From Orbilia blumenaviensis (lineage: Eukaryota; Ascomycota; Orbiliomycetes; Orbiliales; Orbiliaceae), in contig JAVHNS010000010.1 in assembly GCA_036872755.1 (NCBI GenBank), positions 1,116,001-1,180,000 on the forward strand: a stretch of DNA of 64,000 bases, written 5' to 3'. The notes beneath the pieces were generated by a model that saw only the letters and a list, made by a program, of their open reading frames with translations, searched no databases and had not been told where the DNA came from. The position numbers and the translations under genes were made by a program. Below are positions 34,370 to 46,200 of the stretch, piece by piece (position 1 is the first letter of the stretch; every line of letters starts with the position of its first letter).

Positions 34370-37156
34370 ATGGCGCGTACCAAGAGGGATACGGCCATGC
34401 AGGGCGCAGGAGACCTCGAGCCTTCAGAGGCTCACGCTGGCGAGCAGAGGAGGGCCAGCGCGCGGGCACCAACAGTGCCATTCTCTATGGTGACCCGGAG
34501 GGGGGCCAAGAGGACTAGCGGCGGTTCGGAAGAACACGCCGTTACTTCCAACGATCCGGCTTCTGCCGGGGAGGAAGTTGAGATGGAGGGAGCAATCCCA
34601 CCAGGGGAGAACGAACCCGAGCCGCAAGGTGAGGGTTCTGGAGTTGTTCCGACTGCGGACGACGCAGGAGATGTGCCCCGGCGCTCTTCTCGCGTCGTTC
34701 CAAAGAAGGTCGCTCCGCCGGCGCAGAGGCCCCGTCTCCTTCTCAAACTCCAACTCACCCCAGCAAAGTTGGAGTTTATTTTGAGGCCACCGGCGACGGC
34801 GCCGGAACGCCAGGCAGAGGGTTTAGAACCCTCTGCTGCGCGTTCCCAGCGTCTGAAGCTGGTGGTTGGAGACGGCTCTGCCAAGCCAAGTTCTCCCCTC
34901 CCGTCCCCCATCAATGCTGTTGCAGAAGAACCAGTCGCCCCAGCGACTGAGGGCCCGGCCGCGCCCCCACGTAACAAGAGGCCAAGGAACAAGAAGGCGG
35001 CCTCGCCGAATGGCGACGAGGTCAACGGCGAAGAGGAGGAGCGTCCGAAGAAGAGGCGCAAGAACAAGAAGTCCGCTGAGGCGGCGGCCGGGGAGGAGCC
35101 TATCCTCCCAGAGATTGCCGAACCCCTGGCAGTCCAGCAGCCGGCTCCCCAAACCCCAGCACCGGCCTCCCAACCCCTTCCAGCCAGCCCGATGTCAGTT
35201 GTGCCCACGCCAATGCCGCCAGCTAACGCTCCCGAGGCGGAGACTCCACTTGAACCCCATCAAATGGAGATCTCGCAGCCGGAGGAGCCGCAGCAGAAGC
35301 GACGAGGGCGTCCGCCAAAGTCGGAGCTCTTAAAGAGGCAGCGCCAGCCCCGCCAGCCAGTCACCGTCCCAGCACCCCCGGCCATCCACCCAGTGGGTTC
35401 GTTAGCCCACCAGTTCCGTGAGCAGATGCCGGAGGGCATGAACATGCTCGACGTCATCGCTCTGGCCCAGCATATGCGAGCCAAAGACCTCCGGGCAAAG
35501 AGAGATCCGATGAAGCGGATCATCAAGAGGGGGTACCGGGTGGAGCATCGGGTCACCCGGGAGTGGTGCACCCAGCGAGCCCAAAGGCTAATTGGGCAGC
35601 AGAGGAAAATTGGGCGGCACATGCACCGTGCCAATGTCGCCCTGGTCGACCAAGCGATCAGGTTGGCCCAGCACGACCCAAGCTACCTCTCCGAGACTGG
35701 GCTTGGTGCGCCTTTTTACCTTGCCGGCGTGCAACAGGCGGCTGAACACCGAGACAAGCTTTGCCAGATGTCGGAGATGAGCAGGGCTTTCGACCAGCAA
35801 CTGGTAAAGGACCGGGTAGAGCAAGCAGAGCAGATGGCAAAACGCCAGACTCGGAATGAAGTTGCTGAAGGTTTGGAGAAGCTCGCTGCAGAAAGAGATC
35901 AATTGTCTAAGATTATCCGCACCTTTGCTGCCGAGCACCCCGACGAGCTGGACGAGATTATTGAGGAATGCGAGGATACTGGCGAGGATCTAAGCACGGC
36001 CATACTTAAGGCTGTCTGCGAAGCACACCCGAGAAACCTGGATGACGAGATTGAAAAAACCGTCTGGGAGTCCCGTGGACGTGGGCTTGGCAAATGGGTC
36101 AAGTTTACAGATGATAATCGAATGGACCTTGACGAGGACGAACCACAGGAAGCTACGGGGCGCGAAGAGCTCCTGGCGTCGAATGAGGGTGTCGTATCAC
36201 ACGAGAAGGAGCAACCACCGATGTCGTTTGAGAGAGGGGGCTCTCCAGAATTCGATGAAGGAAAACAGCTGCCGGCGTCACATGAAATGGACGAGATCTT
36301 GATGCCTATCCAGAAAGTGGAACCAATGGAAGTTGAAGATTTCGAGCTATCTGATGAGCGTGGTGGACCACATATCGACCTTAGCCAATTGCTCGAGGCT
36401 GCTACCCAGGAATTCAAAACGATCAACGAAGCTCAAGCTGTTCACAAGAGTTCTTCCCCTGAGGTTGAGGTTGAAGTCGAGGCTGAAGTTGAAATGCTCG
36501 ATGTTCTTGCATCAGCAGCGGCTGAACAAGATCACATCCCGGGCACTCCCGAATTGCTGCACCCTTCTTCTTCTCCCGGACCATCTTTGTCTAAGGAACC
36601 GTCCCCAGCTTTCCTCAAGGAACCGTCGATAGCATTTTCGGAAGACGAACCCGTTGTTGCCACTTCTGCGTCCCCACCTCCATCTTTTGGAGATGGTAGT
36701 GTCGATGAGAGAGCTAGCAATTTTAGTAGCAGAATGATGGAATCATCGGCTGAGCCCGGATTTGCCCTTAGTGGACCCGCACCACCCCCGGAAGTTTTAA
36801 AACCATCGGCTCTATACCCGGAAGCAGACCACGGAAGCAGGTTTGCCGCAGAGACAAGACGTTGGAGCGATAACAGGATGTTTTCCATGGACGGAAGCCC
36901 TGCTTTTCCGCCTATCACAAGCCACCACCATTTCCTCCCTGGGCCAAGCCCTCCTCCTCTTCAAAGCCGCGGATCAAGCGTTCACTCCCTGCCCCCGCCA
37001 ACGGCTTTATCTAGTCCTGGTCGTCTTCTTCCCTCGCCCGTTCCCTCAACACGCTTTCCTGCTGCATATCAAGCACTCCCTCAGCGTAGTCCAAGTCCGG
37101 GATTTTTCAATGCTCTCCCTCACGATCCTCGTTATCGCGGAGATCAGAGCAGATAA
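34370..37156 (+). CDS. Large disordered nuclear-type protein with AT-hook and central helical region
   Basis: Single coding exon of 928 residues starting MARTKRDTAM. Residues 1-340 are disordered and basic/proline-rich, with nuclear-signal clusters NKRPRNKK (202-209) and RPKKRRKNKK (225-234). A canonical AT-hook core KRRGRPPKSE lies at 310-319. Residues about 343-580 are predominantly helical and charged (SLAHQFREQMPEGMNMLDVI, HRVTREWCTQRAQRLIGQQ, coiled-coil-like 455-535) and probably form the only folded domain. The region beyond 585 is acidic, then Ser/Pro-rich and disordered. A chromatin-associated role is suggested by composition and AT-hook only. I do not recognise the central domain; the layout resembles fungal HSA/remodeller-associated proteins only loosely. 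The processed N-terminus would read A-R-T-K, identical to histone H3 residues 1-4. Confidence 0.8.
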   Translation: MARTKRDTAMQGAGDLEPSEAHAGEQRRASARAPTVPFSMVTRRGAKRTSGGSEEHAVTSNDPASAGEEVEMEGAIPPGENEPEPQGEGSGVVPTADDAGDVPRRSSRVVPKKVAPPAQRPRLLLKLQLTPAKLEFILRPPATAPERQAEGLEPSAARSQRLKLVVGDGSAKPSSPLPSPINAVAEEPVAPATEGPAAPPRNKRPRNKKAASPNGDEVNGEEEERPKKRRKNKKSAEAAAGEEPILPEIAEPLAVQQPAPQTPAPASQPLPASPMSVVPTPMPPANAPEAETPLEPHQMEISQPEEPQQKRRGRPPKSELLKRQRQPRQPVTVPAPPAIHPVGSLAHQFREQMPEGMNMLDVIALAQHMRAKDLRAKRDPMKRIIKRGYRVEHRVTREWCTQRAQRLIGQQRKIGRHMHRANVALVDQAIRLAQHDPSYLSETGLGAPFYLAGVQQAAEHRDKLCQMSEMSRAFDQQLVKDRVEQAEQMAKRQTRNEVAEGLEKLAAERDQLSKIIRTFAAEHPDELDEIIEECEDTGEDLSTAILKAVCEAHPRNLDDEIEKTVWESRGRGLGKWVKFTDDNRMDLDEDEPQEATGREELLASNEGVVSHEKEQPPMSFERGGSPEFDEGKQLPASHEMDEILMPIQKVEPMEVEDFELSDERGGPHIDLSQLLEAATQEFKTINEAQAVHKSSSPEVEVEVEAEVEMLDVLASAAAEQDHIPGTPELLHPSSSPGPSLSKEPSPAFLKEPSIAFSEDEPVVATSASPPPSFGDGSVDERASNFSSRMMESSAEPGFALSGPAPPPEVLKPSALYPEADHGSRFAAETRRWSDNRMFSMDGSPAFPPITSHHHFLPGPSPPPLQSRGSSVHSLPPPTALSSPGRLLPSPVPSTRFPAAYQALPQRSPSPGFFNALPHDPRYRGDQSR

Positions 37157-37485
37157 ATAGTGTCAGTGATGTGGTGGCTCGTGCAGTAGGCACGACGGAT
37201 GGTGTCATGAACAAAATACCTGATTTTCTCTCTTTGGTCGATGGCCCTTTTCTTTTCTTTTCTTCTTTTTTGGATGGTATATGGGTTGGTGGTTTTGGAT
37301 ATTAAGATACATGGGACCACAGTGGTTCTTGTGCAGTATTCTTGTTCGCGTGGTATGGATCCCCTACTCATTGATTCTCTGAAAATTCTCTAACTTCTGC
37401 AAAGGATCCAGGAAGATAAAGCAGCAATCGACGGGCCCAGAACAGGTACGCAAGTACGCTTAGTAACCGCTCAACTAGCCTTCCA

Positions 37486-37999
37486 GCGAGTTCATTCCTA
37501 AAGGGATGTTCCGACCTCTGGGTTGGCAGTACTACGAGCACCGGATTAGTGAAAGGAAAACATCGCGCTCGCCGAGTTCACTCCCATGGGGTCATCCACT
37601 GCTCGTCTTTAGACCTTGGATGGGGAGCGTTCCGACCCGCGAGCGTTGCATGTTAAATTATCGGAGTCTCCGTCAAGAGGAGAGTGCGCACACTTGCACA
37701 TAAAATCGGCGGCAGTTTATGGAAGAGATCTGCCTAATTGTACTTGCCGAGTTCATTCCTATGGGGTCATCCACTGCTCGCCTTTAGGCCTCGGATGGGG
37801 AGTGTTCCGACCTGCAAGATATTGAAGATGAAAGTACAGAATCCATCATTCGTTTTTCTTATCGGAGGAATACTGATGCAAAATCGTCGGAAGTTAAAAG
37901 AGGGGGGGAGAAAAGGAGTTATGTGCACTCGCCGAGTTCATTTCCATGGGGTCATCCGCTGCTCGCCTTTAGGCCTCGGATGGGGGGACGTTCCGACCT
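37486..37999. repeat. Spaced repeat with conserved ~70-nt core, three full copies and one partial
   Basis: Cores containing GCCGAGTTCA...ATGGGGTCATCC...TTCCGACC lie at 37569-37637, 37745-37814 and 37929-37999. An internally deleted copy lies at 37486-37516. The anchor GCCGAGTTCA recurs at 37571, 37747 and 37931, so the periods are 176 and 184 bp. Copies differ almost entirely by transitions. The intervening spacers are weakly similar (for example an AAAATCG-CGG-AGTT motif in two), suggesting a decayed tandem duplication of a unit of about 180 bp whose core has been conserved or is younger. Each full core contains GCC-TTTA-GGC-like and CGGA...TCCG small inverted repeats. Confidence 0.8.
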
Positions 38000-39586
38000 G
38001 CGGGGCATCATAGAGTGGTACGAGGATTCATATATGTATTTCAGAAGCGGGAGGCATAGAATACTGCCGTATAACGCTGCAAATTCGGCTTTATTTTTCA
38101 GCGCCCAGAGGGCGACCCGACAGGAGTACCCAGATCCTTTGCTTCCGGAAGCCGCATCTTCTCAGATTCGTGCTCATTTCTTCACCGTTCCGTCCATACC
38201 GCTTGCTCCCTCACTCAGAGCCGCCATCTCAAAATACCTACTTCAAACCCGCTCGAACGACATCACCTTTCCTCTACGAGTTGCTCAGTGTTCACTGCGC
38301 TGCGCTGCCGTCTCTTGTCTGGCCACCGAGACGAAACTGTCAAGCAATTTTTACATTTACGAAGTTACAGACAAAGCCTGCATTTCTTCCTTATGGCGTT
38401 TATTGGGCGCATAGATGGGGTTTTTGCTTGATTGATTATTTATTACAAAAGAGGGGAAGCATGACTGTCATTTCGTTTTTACACAAGTTCGAAGCCCTTG
38501 CCGTCTTTCTTTCTTCACCTTTTTCTTCACCGTCTTTCTTCACCGTCTTTCTGACTTCGGTGTACTTCTATTACGCAGCCAATCAGTCGTTCGGTTCTTT
38601 GACGCCGTATGACTTTTTCAGGCACTTATTATTTTTAATATGCTCTTCTGACATCATGAGCCTGTCACGAAGTGCCCTTTCTTCCGCTGTTTTTATTTTA
38701 CTTTCCTCCCTTTCGAGTGTATCATATAACATGGCTTTCGTTTATCGTTAGTATTATTTCAGTATTATTACCTTCCTGCTCGTGGCATATTATGTCGAGG
38801 GAGGAAGGGTTGTTTATGCATGGAGGAGATGTTGCCTTTGTTCTAGCTTTTTTATCAGATCAAGGGCTGGTGTGATATGATACTCGAGGGGGCATATTAT
38901 TACAATGGAAGAGACTGTTTTGTTTTTCTGAGTAGCAGATGCATGGTATGGCTGGTATACATCCTGGGTATGCTGCGACCTACCTGAATTAAAATGTTTG
39001 TGCTGTAGAATGTAGGCCGTAGTGCAGTATAATTATAGTTTGTTGTCGTCGTCGCCGCCAAAATGTGGTCGCGTGGGGAGCATACTAGTACTCGCTGTCG
39101 TCGCCGCAGGGCCGGGTCTCACGGGTGTTCCACATGGCCTGCGACCGAACAAAGCGGCAGATGTCGAGAGCCCCTGGCATGGTGTATGCATACCCGCGAC
39201 TTTGAGACCATTAATTTGGATTGGTATTTCGATCACACGCAGCTGCCACGCACCGTCATCCTAGAATCATAGAAGAAGAAAATATTCTGTAAGAAAAAAA
39301 AGATAAAACCAAAACTCGAATTCCATCACAGGCGTCAGCCTGGTGATGGAAAGGCTTCATAGCTGCATATGTATGTGGGAGAAAGCCGGGAGGAGTCTAC
39401 GCGGTAAGGCGTCTAACAGGCTGATAGACCGGTTCCTTCACTGACATTTCATGCACCCCAGTTCGTTGGGTTCGCTCTTCTCTCTGCCTGAGTCACCGAG
39501 GTGTTTGTTCGGATCCACCATCTTGAACAAAGCGGATTAAGCTTAAAATGGCATTTTGAGCAGCTTGGCTGTTAAAAGATACCCCG

Positions 39587-39700
39587 CTAACCACGAACAA
39601 AAGGAAACAACAGCCAGGCAGTGGCACGACCGTGAGCAATACCTTCGGTACTTAGGGCAGCCTTGTCTTTGTTGCCCCCAGCAGCCTTGCTTCGAGACAT
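39587..39700 (-). CDS. Possible small gene or first exon (low confidence)
   Basis: A 37-codon frame begins MSRSKAAGGNKDKAALSTEG. Its lysine- and alanine-rich start looks coding, while the end (AWLLFPFVRG) looks like intron read-through. A possible donor GTATTG follows the Glu codon of ALSTE. I could not find a convincing downstream exon between 39.0 and 39.6 kb. It may be a small housekeeping protein with further exons, or chance. Confidence 0.2.
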   Translation of the reverse strand: MSRSKAAGGNKDKAALSTEGIAHGRATAWLLFPFVRG

Positions 39701-40607
39701 TGGATTGGATCCGGGCCTGCACGTCCAGTCTATGAACATTTGCAATCGGATTAGGACCTTTCCCCTAAACATGAATATACTAACATGACAATGAATATGA
39801 ACCCGACCTAGATGCTGGCTTTTTTTTTGGTGTGGATTGTAATACAAGCTGTAATGCAATCCCGAAGCTGCTGTTCACAACTCTGCGTCTTTGGACGGAG
39901 CCGAACAGGGACGAATCCTTGAGATTACCCCGAAGCTCTGTGAACGAGGAATGCAGGCCTTTTAAAATTTAGGCCCGAACTATGACTGCGTAAGTGGTGG
40001 GCATCATCGCCATAAGGGGCCTGTAAGGGTGACTTACTCTACTTTTCGGGGTACATACATGAATTCCTTTTTTATGCGTGGAAGGCGGTGGAACCGTTCC
40101 CCGCTGTGCTGCGGGAACAAAGAAACTCAGGTCGTCAACCATGACAGCTCTGCCACATTGGCATGGGGAGAAGATGGGTGTTAGTCAATGGCGGTAACTG
40201 ATTCAGTTTCGTTCGTGTTCAAAGTAGTCAGAATAGCATTCTATGTTGAAGTAAGAAGTGCTTGGCTGAGGTTGTTAGTTAAGTCACCAAGTAAGTATTT
40301 AGTGTGGCTGCCGGGCTTGCTATTTTAAGTGAGGAAGGATCCCACCTTTCAACTCAGCTTCTCCTCTCCCTCGCTCACTTCACTCCACCTTCTTCATCCA
40401 ACATCCTCCCCAACTTCTTGCCGTGAGCACCGACATCGCCGTCATCTCCAGATCCTACAGGCATCAGCAGTTTCTTAATAACCCGCCCTACGCGTTTTAT
40501 AAAGCTCTGAACCCTCAGTTTCTCGACACTGCATTACTACAGAACCCTTCTCCTCCCGCTACCCTCTTCTTTCCACCCAAGCAAAAACTACCGCACATAC
40601 AGCAAAT

Positions 40608-41757
40608 ATGTCGCAGATTACTTTACTCTCCTCCGACAATGTCGAGATGAAAGTTGGTAAGTAGCCATTAGATTCAAATCCTCTTGGTTCTTGTCTTTGG
40701 GAGCTTTCCTAGCTTGTCTTCCGAAGAGGAGCTGGCGAGCTACCTGTCTATCTTGCTATCGATCTGTTCCAGCTCGTAGCTTCCCTTGGCGGGGTTTTTT
40801 CTCAACTTCCGAACACCTTTCTTTCTCGCTCTTTCCCCCTCCATCACGGTCACGTCGAATAGGAATACAGTATGCTAATTAGCTATCTTTTGCTTCTCTC
40901 TAACAGACAAGGAGGTCGCTGAGCGATCAATCCTGATCAAGAATATGCTTGAGGACGTCGGCGAAACCCCGGACCAAGCCATTCCAATTCCCAACGTGAG
41001 TCCCTCAAGCCCTCCTTCTCTCGCCCGAATAGCCATACATTTTTTCCCCTCCCTGATCTCCTCCCTCTCCCCCCCCTCGGTTTATTGTTATCCTTTTTGG
41101 GGGGTGTATTTGGGGCGATCTGTAGGCAGATCCTAAGGCAGATATCCCGGAAACCCCGTCTACCCGGTTCCAGCAAAACACGACTACAAAATAGTATCCA
41201 CGTGGCCTTCGCTCGAATTGGCTCGCTAATTCTGGTACTTTCTAGGTAAACGAGGGTGTTCTTCGAAAGGTGATCGAGTGGTGCGAGCACCACCGCAATG
41301 ATCCTCCACCACCAGCCGATGAGGACAGCGACTCTCGCAAGAAGTCGACGGATATCGAAGAGTGGGACCAGAAGTTCATGCAAGTCGATCAGGAGATGCT
41401 GTTCGAGATCATTTTGGTAGGTCATTTTTTTCCCCTCTCCATCAGATGCGTGGTCACAACCACAATTTTCATAATTAGTCACGTTGCTAACATGGGTCAC
41501 GTGAATACATATAGGCTGCCAACTATCTCGATATCAAGCCACTTCTTGATGTCGGTTGCAAGACCGTTGCCAACATGATCAAGGGAAAGTCCCCAGAGGA
41601 GATTAGAAAGACATTCAACATCCAGAACGATTTCACTCCGGAGGAAGAGGACCAGATTAGACGTGAGAACGAGTGGGCCGAGGAGTAAGTTTGCTAATCT
41701 ACTGACCAACTTCCTTTGGGAAACATAAATGCTAACTCTACACTTTCCAGTCGTTAA
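40608..41757 (+). CDS. SKP1: SKP1, adaptor subunit of SCF ubiquitin ligases
   Basis: Model: join(40608..40656,40907..40995,41246..41416,41515..41684,41751..41757), 161 residues, all junctions GT-AG and in frame. SKP1 links cullin-1 to F-box proteins in SCF E3 ligases, acting in nucleus and cytoplasm on cell cycle and sulphur/nutrient control (sconC in Aspergillus). The BTB/POZ-like N-terminus reads [31 protein letters not shown]..., followed by [21 protein letters not shown]. The C-terminal F-box-binding part has [40 protein letters not shown] and [19 protein letters not shown], all near-invariant in fungi. The last exon is 7 nt and supplies only the end of the Asp codon, Arg and stop. Introns are 250, 250, 98 and 66 nt. 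The upstream region is C/T-rich. Confidence 0.97.
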
Positions 41758-43236
41758 ACATTTACGAATCGTCCATTGTTTTTGCAACTTTGCATTTCTC
41801 CAGTACTGTTCCGTTTTTCCTTCCTCCATGTCTACATACGTCTCTCTATTGTTCCTTTTTCTCGGTGAAGCGGGATTTGGGATTTTCTCATGATGGCTAC
41901 ACGGTGTTTGTTTCCTATCCTTTTGTTCATTATTTTTCTTGCTCCTGGGATTCTATTGTCTTTTAGAGGATTCACATAACCACTCTTCCCGATCAAAAAA
42001 AACCATCTCCTACCGGTTCGCCATCAATTCTCTGCCCGACACTACACCTCTCGGACCTTGGTGGGATTTGGATACCTTCCAATTCTTCGTTGGAGATTTC
42101 CTATACTTTATTTCTGAAAAAAAAAAAAGAGATTGAGAGAGAGAGAAATTCACTTCTAAAGTAATATAGGAAAGACTGAATGCCGCACAGCGTGATAAAC
42201 TTTTTTTTTTTTTTTGAATTCATTTTTAGAAACAATGCGCCGTCCTGCAAGCTCCGATTTGCGAGGAGCTTTCGAAACGTAAATTTATATCTAGAAGCAA
42301 TGGGTATGCTAAATTATAAACTCCAAGATCGCGTTCGCGATCTGTCGCTAACACGTACTTTCGCCCGTTTCCCGAGGCCGGTGTATAATGGACGTGTTCT
42401 GGTCCAGTTTGAAAACGTGCATGCATGGTACTTCTGCATTAGAGTTATCGTTTAGGACATGCGTGTGTGTGTGTCTGTGTGCGTGTGGGTGGGTGTGTTT
42501 TGTAATTTACGCGGAGGGGTAAGGCGGGCTCTACCACGTTTTACTGAGGGGCTGTTCTGGAGGCGGGAGGGGTTCTAGAGGGTTCTATTCTATATAGGAG
42601 GAATACTACGAGGCTGATAGGAGGGTACGTATATGGGGGTATAGAGGGAATATGGGATGCTTTGGTGTATACGTGCTATTGGGGGGGTTTCGTCATGGAT
42701 GTGAGCTGGAGGGGATCCTTGCGGTGTTGAAGGAAGATGTCCCAAAAGGGTGGGGCAGGAAAAAAAGACACACGGACAACGCATGGGTGTTTGGGTTATG
42801 AGTTGTTGGAATATTAGGGAATAAGGAGAGAGGCTGCACGAGGGTACTTAATTGCAGAAGGGGACAACAGTGTATCAAACAATTTCTTTACTCTCGTTTG
42901 GGTATGGAACAAGTTAAAGGAGCTCAGCCGTAACTCTCTTAGAATAAAATCTATACACGTAGAATAGCCATAACTACATCGACGCCTCAAAACTCAATGT
43001 TGGTAATAACACTTCCAAACCCTCATAACCAATCTTCGATCGAATGGTATCCGTTGTTTCTCTTTTCCCTCATGGTAATTCGGCTACTGAGACTGAGGCT
43101 AATTCGGCTGTATCATTTTGGCCCCAGTTGGAGTCCCCGGAAAATTCATCGGAAGTCCTAGTAGAACCAGGAGCGTCAGCGCGTGTTGGAGTTCTGCCGC
43201 GTCCCCGCCGGAAAAAATTATTTTCAGGGATTATGC
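41758..43236. other. Intergenic region between convergent SKP1 and patatin genes
   Basis: No gene is recognised. It includes the 3' UTRs of both neighbours, A and T runs near 42118-42129 and 42200-42215, and a GT-rich simple tract at 42463-42500. Confidence 0.45.
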
Positions 43237-46200
43237 CTATCCGAGGTGAGATAGATATATATGTGTTAGAATCCTATTCTCAAATTTCGACGAGAAATCA
43301 TAAGGTTGAAGAGGTTTCTGTCTATATTTACCATCTGGCGCGTTCATTAATATTTGGTTAGGGAATCCACTTATCGGATACTGTGATGACTCGTCGAGGC
43401 ACAGAGATATCTCTATTATAGCATCCTCACTGGATGCGGTGAATTTAATATCCTGTGATTCGAACCTAGGATTATATCTATTTGTCATTTTATTGATTAT
43501 GCGGCTCAGAGGAACCTTGAGAGCCGGAGCAACTGGTGTGTTTTCGGGCCCGGGGATGTCTTGCGGTTTGGATGATATTTCACGGATCGTGAAATGGGGC
43601 TTCCATGATGGGCGTAAACCTCTTTTCTTATTCAGATCCAAAAAGAACCTGCCCAGTGCAGCGGCGTGTTGACGGTGCCCCAGACGACAGGAGATGCTGC
43701 CTAGAATTCATGATACAATAGTAAGCCTGGCTCCTCTTATTGTCATAGAATGCTGGCCCTGACTTAGCATACCTTGAAAATGAACCCCTCCATCTATGGT
43801 ATCGTATAATTTAATTGTCTGCCTGAGCACAAAAAAGAAACTCGAGCATATCAAACGATCTGCAAGCCGCCTTATCTGTGGGCTAAGGTTTTGGGCTTGT
43901 TTCTCCGCTTCGGCTTCAATTCTAGGCAGAGAACCTAGGTCATCTAACTTTGGAGGATCATCCTTGCATTCAAACCTAACGCTCCATCGAATATAGCGAT
44001 TTTGAGTAGATTGGGTAGAAGCGGGCAAAACAGTCAATCTTGTATCTTCCCGGTATTTTAGCCACTTTTCCCAGGTTGCTTCTGAAGAGGAGCTGCTTTG
44101 GATATGGTCAGTGGCCATCCAATGGAGCCTCTCCGTTGCTCGAACGAGAGGATTCCACGATTGAAATGTTTTTTCTTTTCCAAGGCTAGGACTCGGGTTG
44201 TATCCAGAACCAAGCGACAGAACAAGATCTGGTGGCAAATGTTCCACTTCAGGCCATATAAGTTTACTTTCTGATTCTGCAATATAGATGGGGTTATTAT
44301 GGTAGATTCCGCCATCCAAATAATCCTCCTTTGATGCGACATGAGAAAAGGCCTGGATATACCCTGGTGTTGCACATGTCGCCCGTGCCCTGTGGCTGTA
44401 TTAGAATATCCGCTCCCTTTGACTTAGCGACTAAAATGGAATTATCTTACGCCTCCCAGGTTTTGAACCCGTCCTCCGGTTTCTCGGGCCTCGGGAATTC
44501 ATATGCTGCTAAACCCTCCTCAGCAGTGGTTCTAGTTGTCAGGGATATATAGATGGATTGACTTACATTCTCCGTTGTCAACATGATTATAGTTTCCCAA
44601 AACAATAGTTTTACCAGCCGATGACGCCGTAGTTACTGCTACTTTGGGGACATGCCTAGCAGATACGGCTGTGCCACCAAACAGGTAATCAGCCTCAGAA
44701 AATGCACTCATTAGGGCTCGTTGGAGGGGCTTAGGTTTGTATCTATGGGTAATTATGTTGGTAAGTTTATGAAGACCCAGCATGCTACTCTTGCTACGTG
44801 AAGAGTAAGCTCCATGGCAAAGGATTTTAAATTGTCGTATACACTCTTCGATAGTCCAATTTTTGATCCCGAGGCCGAGACCGATATGTGCTCCGGTGCT
44901 GCGAAAAATATTGTTAACTTAACTTTCCACCGAGCATTTAGGTCACAAAGCAGTTGGAATGGCTCGATCACCTTGTACCAACGATGAGGTCAAAAAAGCT
45001 TGTTAATTGAAGCCCGGGGCCAAGGGCTTGCTCAAGATGTCGAAGGAATATCAATTGGCTCAGCCCTCGAACCCCTCCTCTATAATTACAATGTTTGTCA
45101 GAGTGTATGACTTCATTAAGGCTCAATTAATCTGTCACTTACCCATCAAGCGATAAAACTCGGACTCCTGCAGAAGGCGGCTTCAATGCGAATTCCAGAG
45201 GTGGCTTAAACTGCTCATCTTGAGGATGCATTGGACATTTGCTTATCGAAACGTAACCGGAATGTGTGCTGCCATAAGTTTGAAGACATGGAGTACAGAT
45301 GACATGACCGCATCTCAGGTAGTGCTCAGGGCTGTAAAAAAGACAGACTAGGCAAGCGGAATTACTACTGAATTCTCTCGCTCCCCCGGCGTGGGCATAA
45401 AACGGCGCCATGTATTCGTTTGAGTGGACACTTGCTGCAGACTTAAGTTCGTTTTCGGGCCTCCCGCCCGTGTGCTCTGCGAGTTTCAACTCATTCGACT
45501 CTAGTTCACCCGTTATTAAATCTAGGAATGTTTGGAGATACTCTGAATTAAGCGAGGTGACATATTCGCCAGTAGCGAGTATTTTCCCATTCGAGTCCTG
45601 GTGGCCCTTTGTTTTGTGACCAAGCCGATAGTTCACACAGCGCCGGGGCGCACGAGGATTCCGAAAGTCCGTGTACTCGCACTCCCAGTGCTTGTCGGTA
45701 AAATCTTTGAACGCATTCTCACAAGAAGGCTTGTACTCGGGGAAGATTACTGCAGCGTCGCCTATAACCCATAGGTTAGAATATTGTCGGAGATTGGAAC
45801 ATATTTAACGATTGAGTCTTGTAGGTCCTTACCAACGATCTTTTCGCGAGTGGCGTCCAGCAAAATGCATGAAGCAACCATAGGGGCTACCTGCTGGAGG
45901 ATCCACTTCCCGTCCTGCTTGTCAATATTGCAACGCTTAACTTCTAGTATAAGTTTCAAAATGTTCCCGCCAAAGTCTGACGGAATCGGGCTATGTGCAA
46001 AAGTTGACTTGACGAAGTCGAAAGGGGTATCGAGGCTATCAGCGAAATGATCATAAGCAGATTGGAGGTGTGTTTGCAAAGTTACAGCGTTCACCAGCAT
46101 CCGCCTTCGGCGTTTCATTTTGTGGGCATGCTGTACACCTTTTTTAATCTCCTCGTATAGCAGAGAAACTTGGTCCTTTATGAGATTGCTCCGACCCTTT

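Larger units (their letters stand above)
37157..40607. other. Intergenic region with repeat cluster, upstream of SKP1
   Basis: It contains the 37.5-38.0 kb core-repeat cluster (separate entry). A serine- and phenylalanine-rich plus frame at 38170-38751 has no domain and probably is not a gene. A small minus frame at 39587-39700 is listed separately with low confidence. The last 250 bases before 40608 are C/T-rich and form the probable SKP1 promoter and leader. Confidence 0.4.

Noticed and set aside
34432..35208. 258-codon minus-strand frame opposite the 928-residue gene
   Set aside because: GC-rich shadow with the mirror-image low-complexity composition of the plus-strand gene.
37486..37999. 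CRISPR-like array
   Set aside because: Repeat length about 70, spacers over 100 and mutually similar, and a eukaryotic context; not CRISPR.
38170..38751. 193-codon plus-strand frame rich in Ser and Phe
   Set aside because: Composition follows the C/T-rich strand bias; no motif and no plausible promoter or splice structure.
44058..44375. Minus-strand frame inside the patatin gene
   Set aside because: Out-of-frame reading of exon 8; the correct frame gives AARAT and DGGIYHNNP of patatin.
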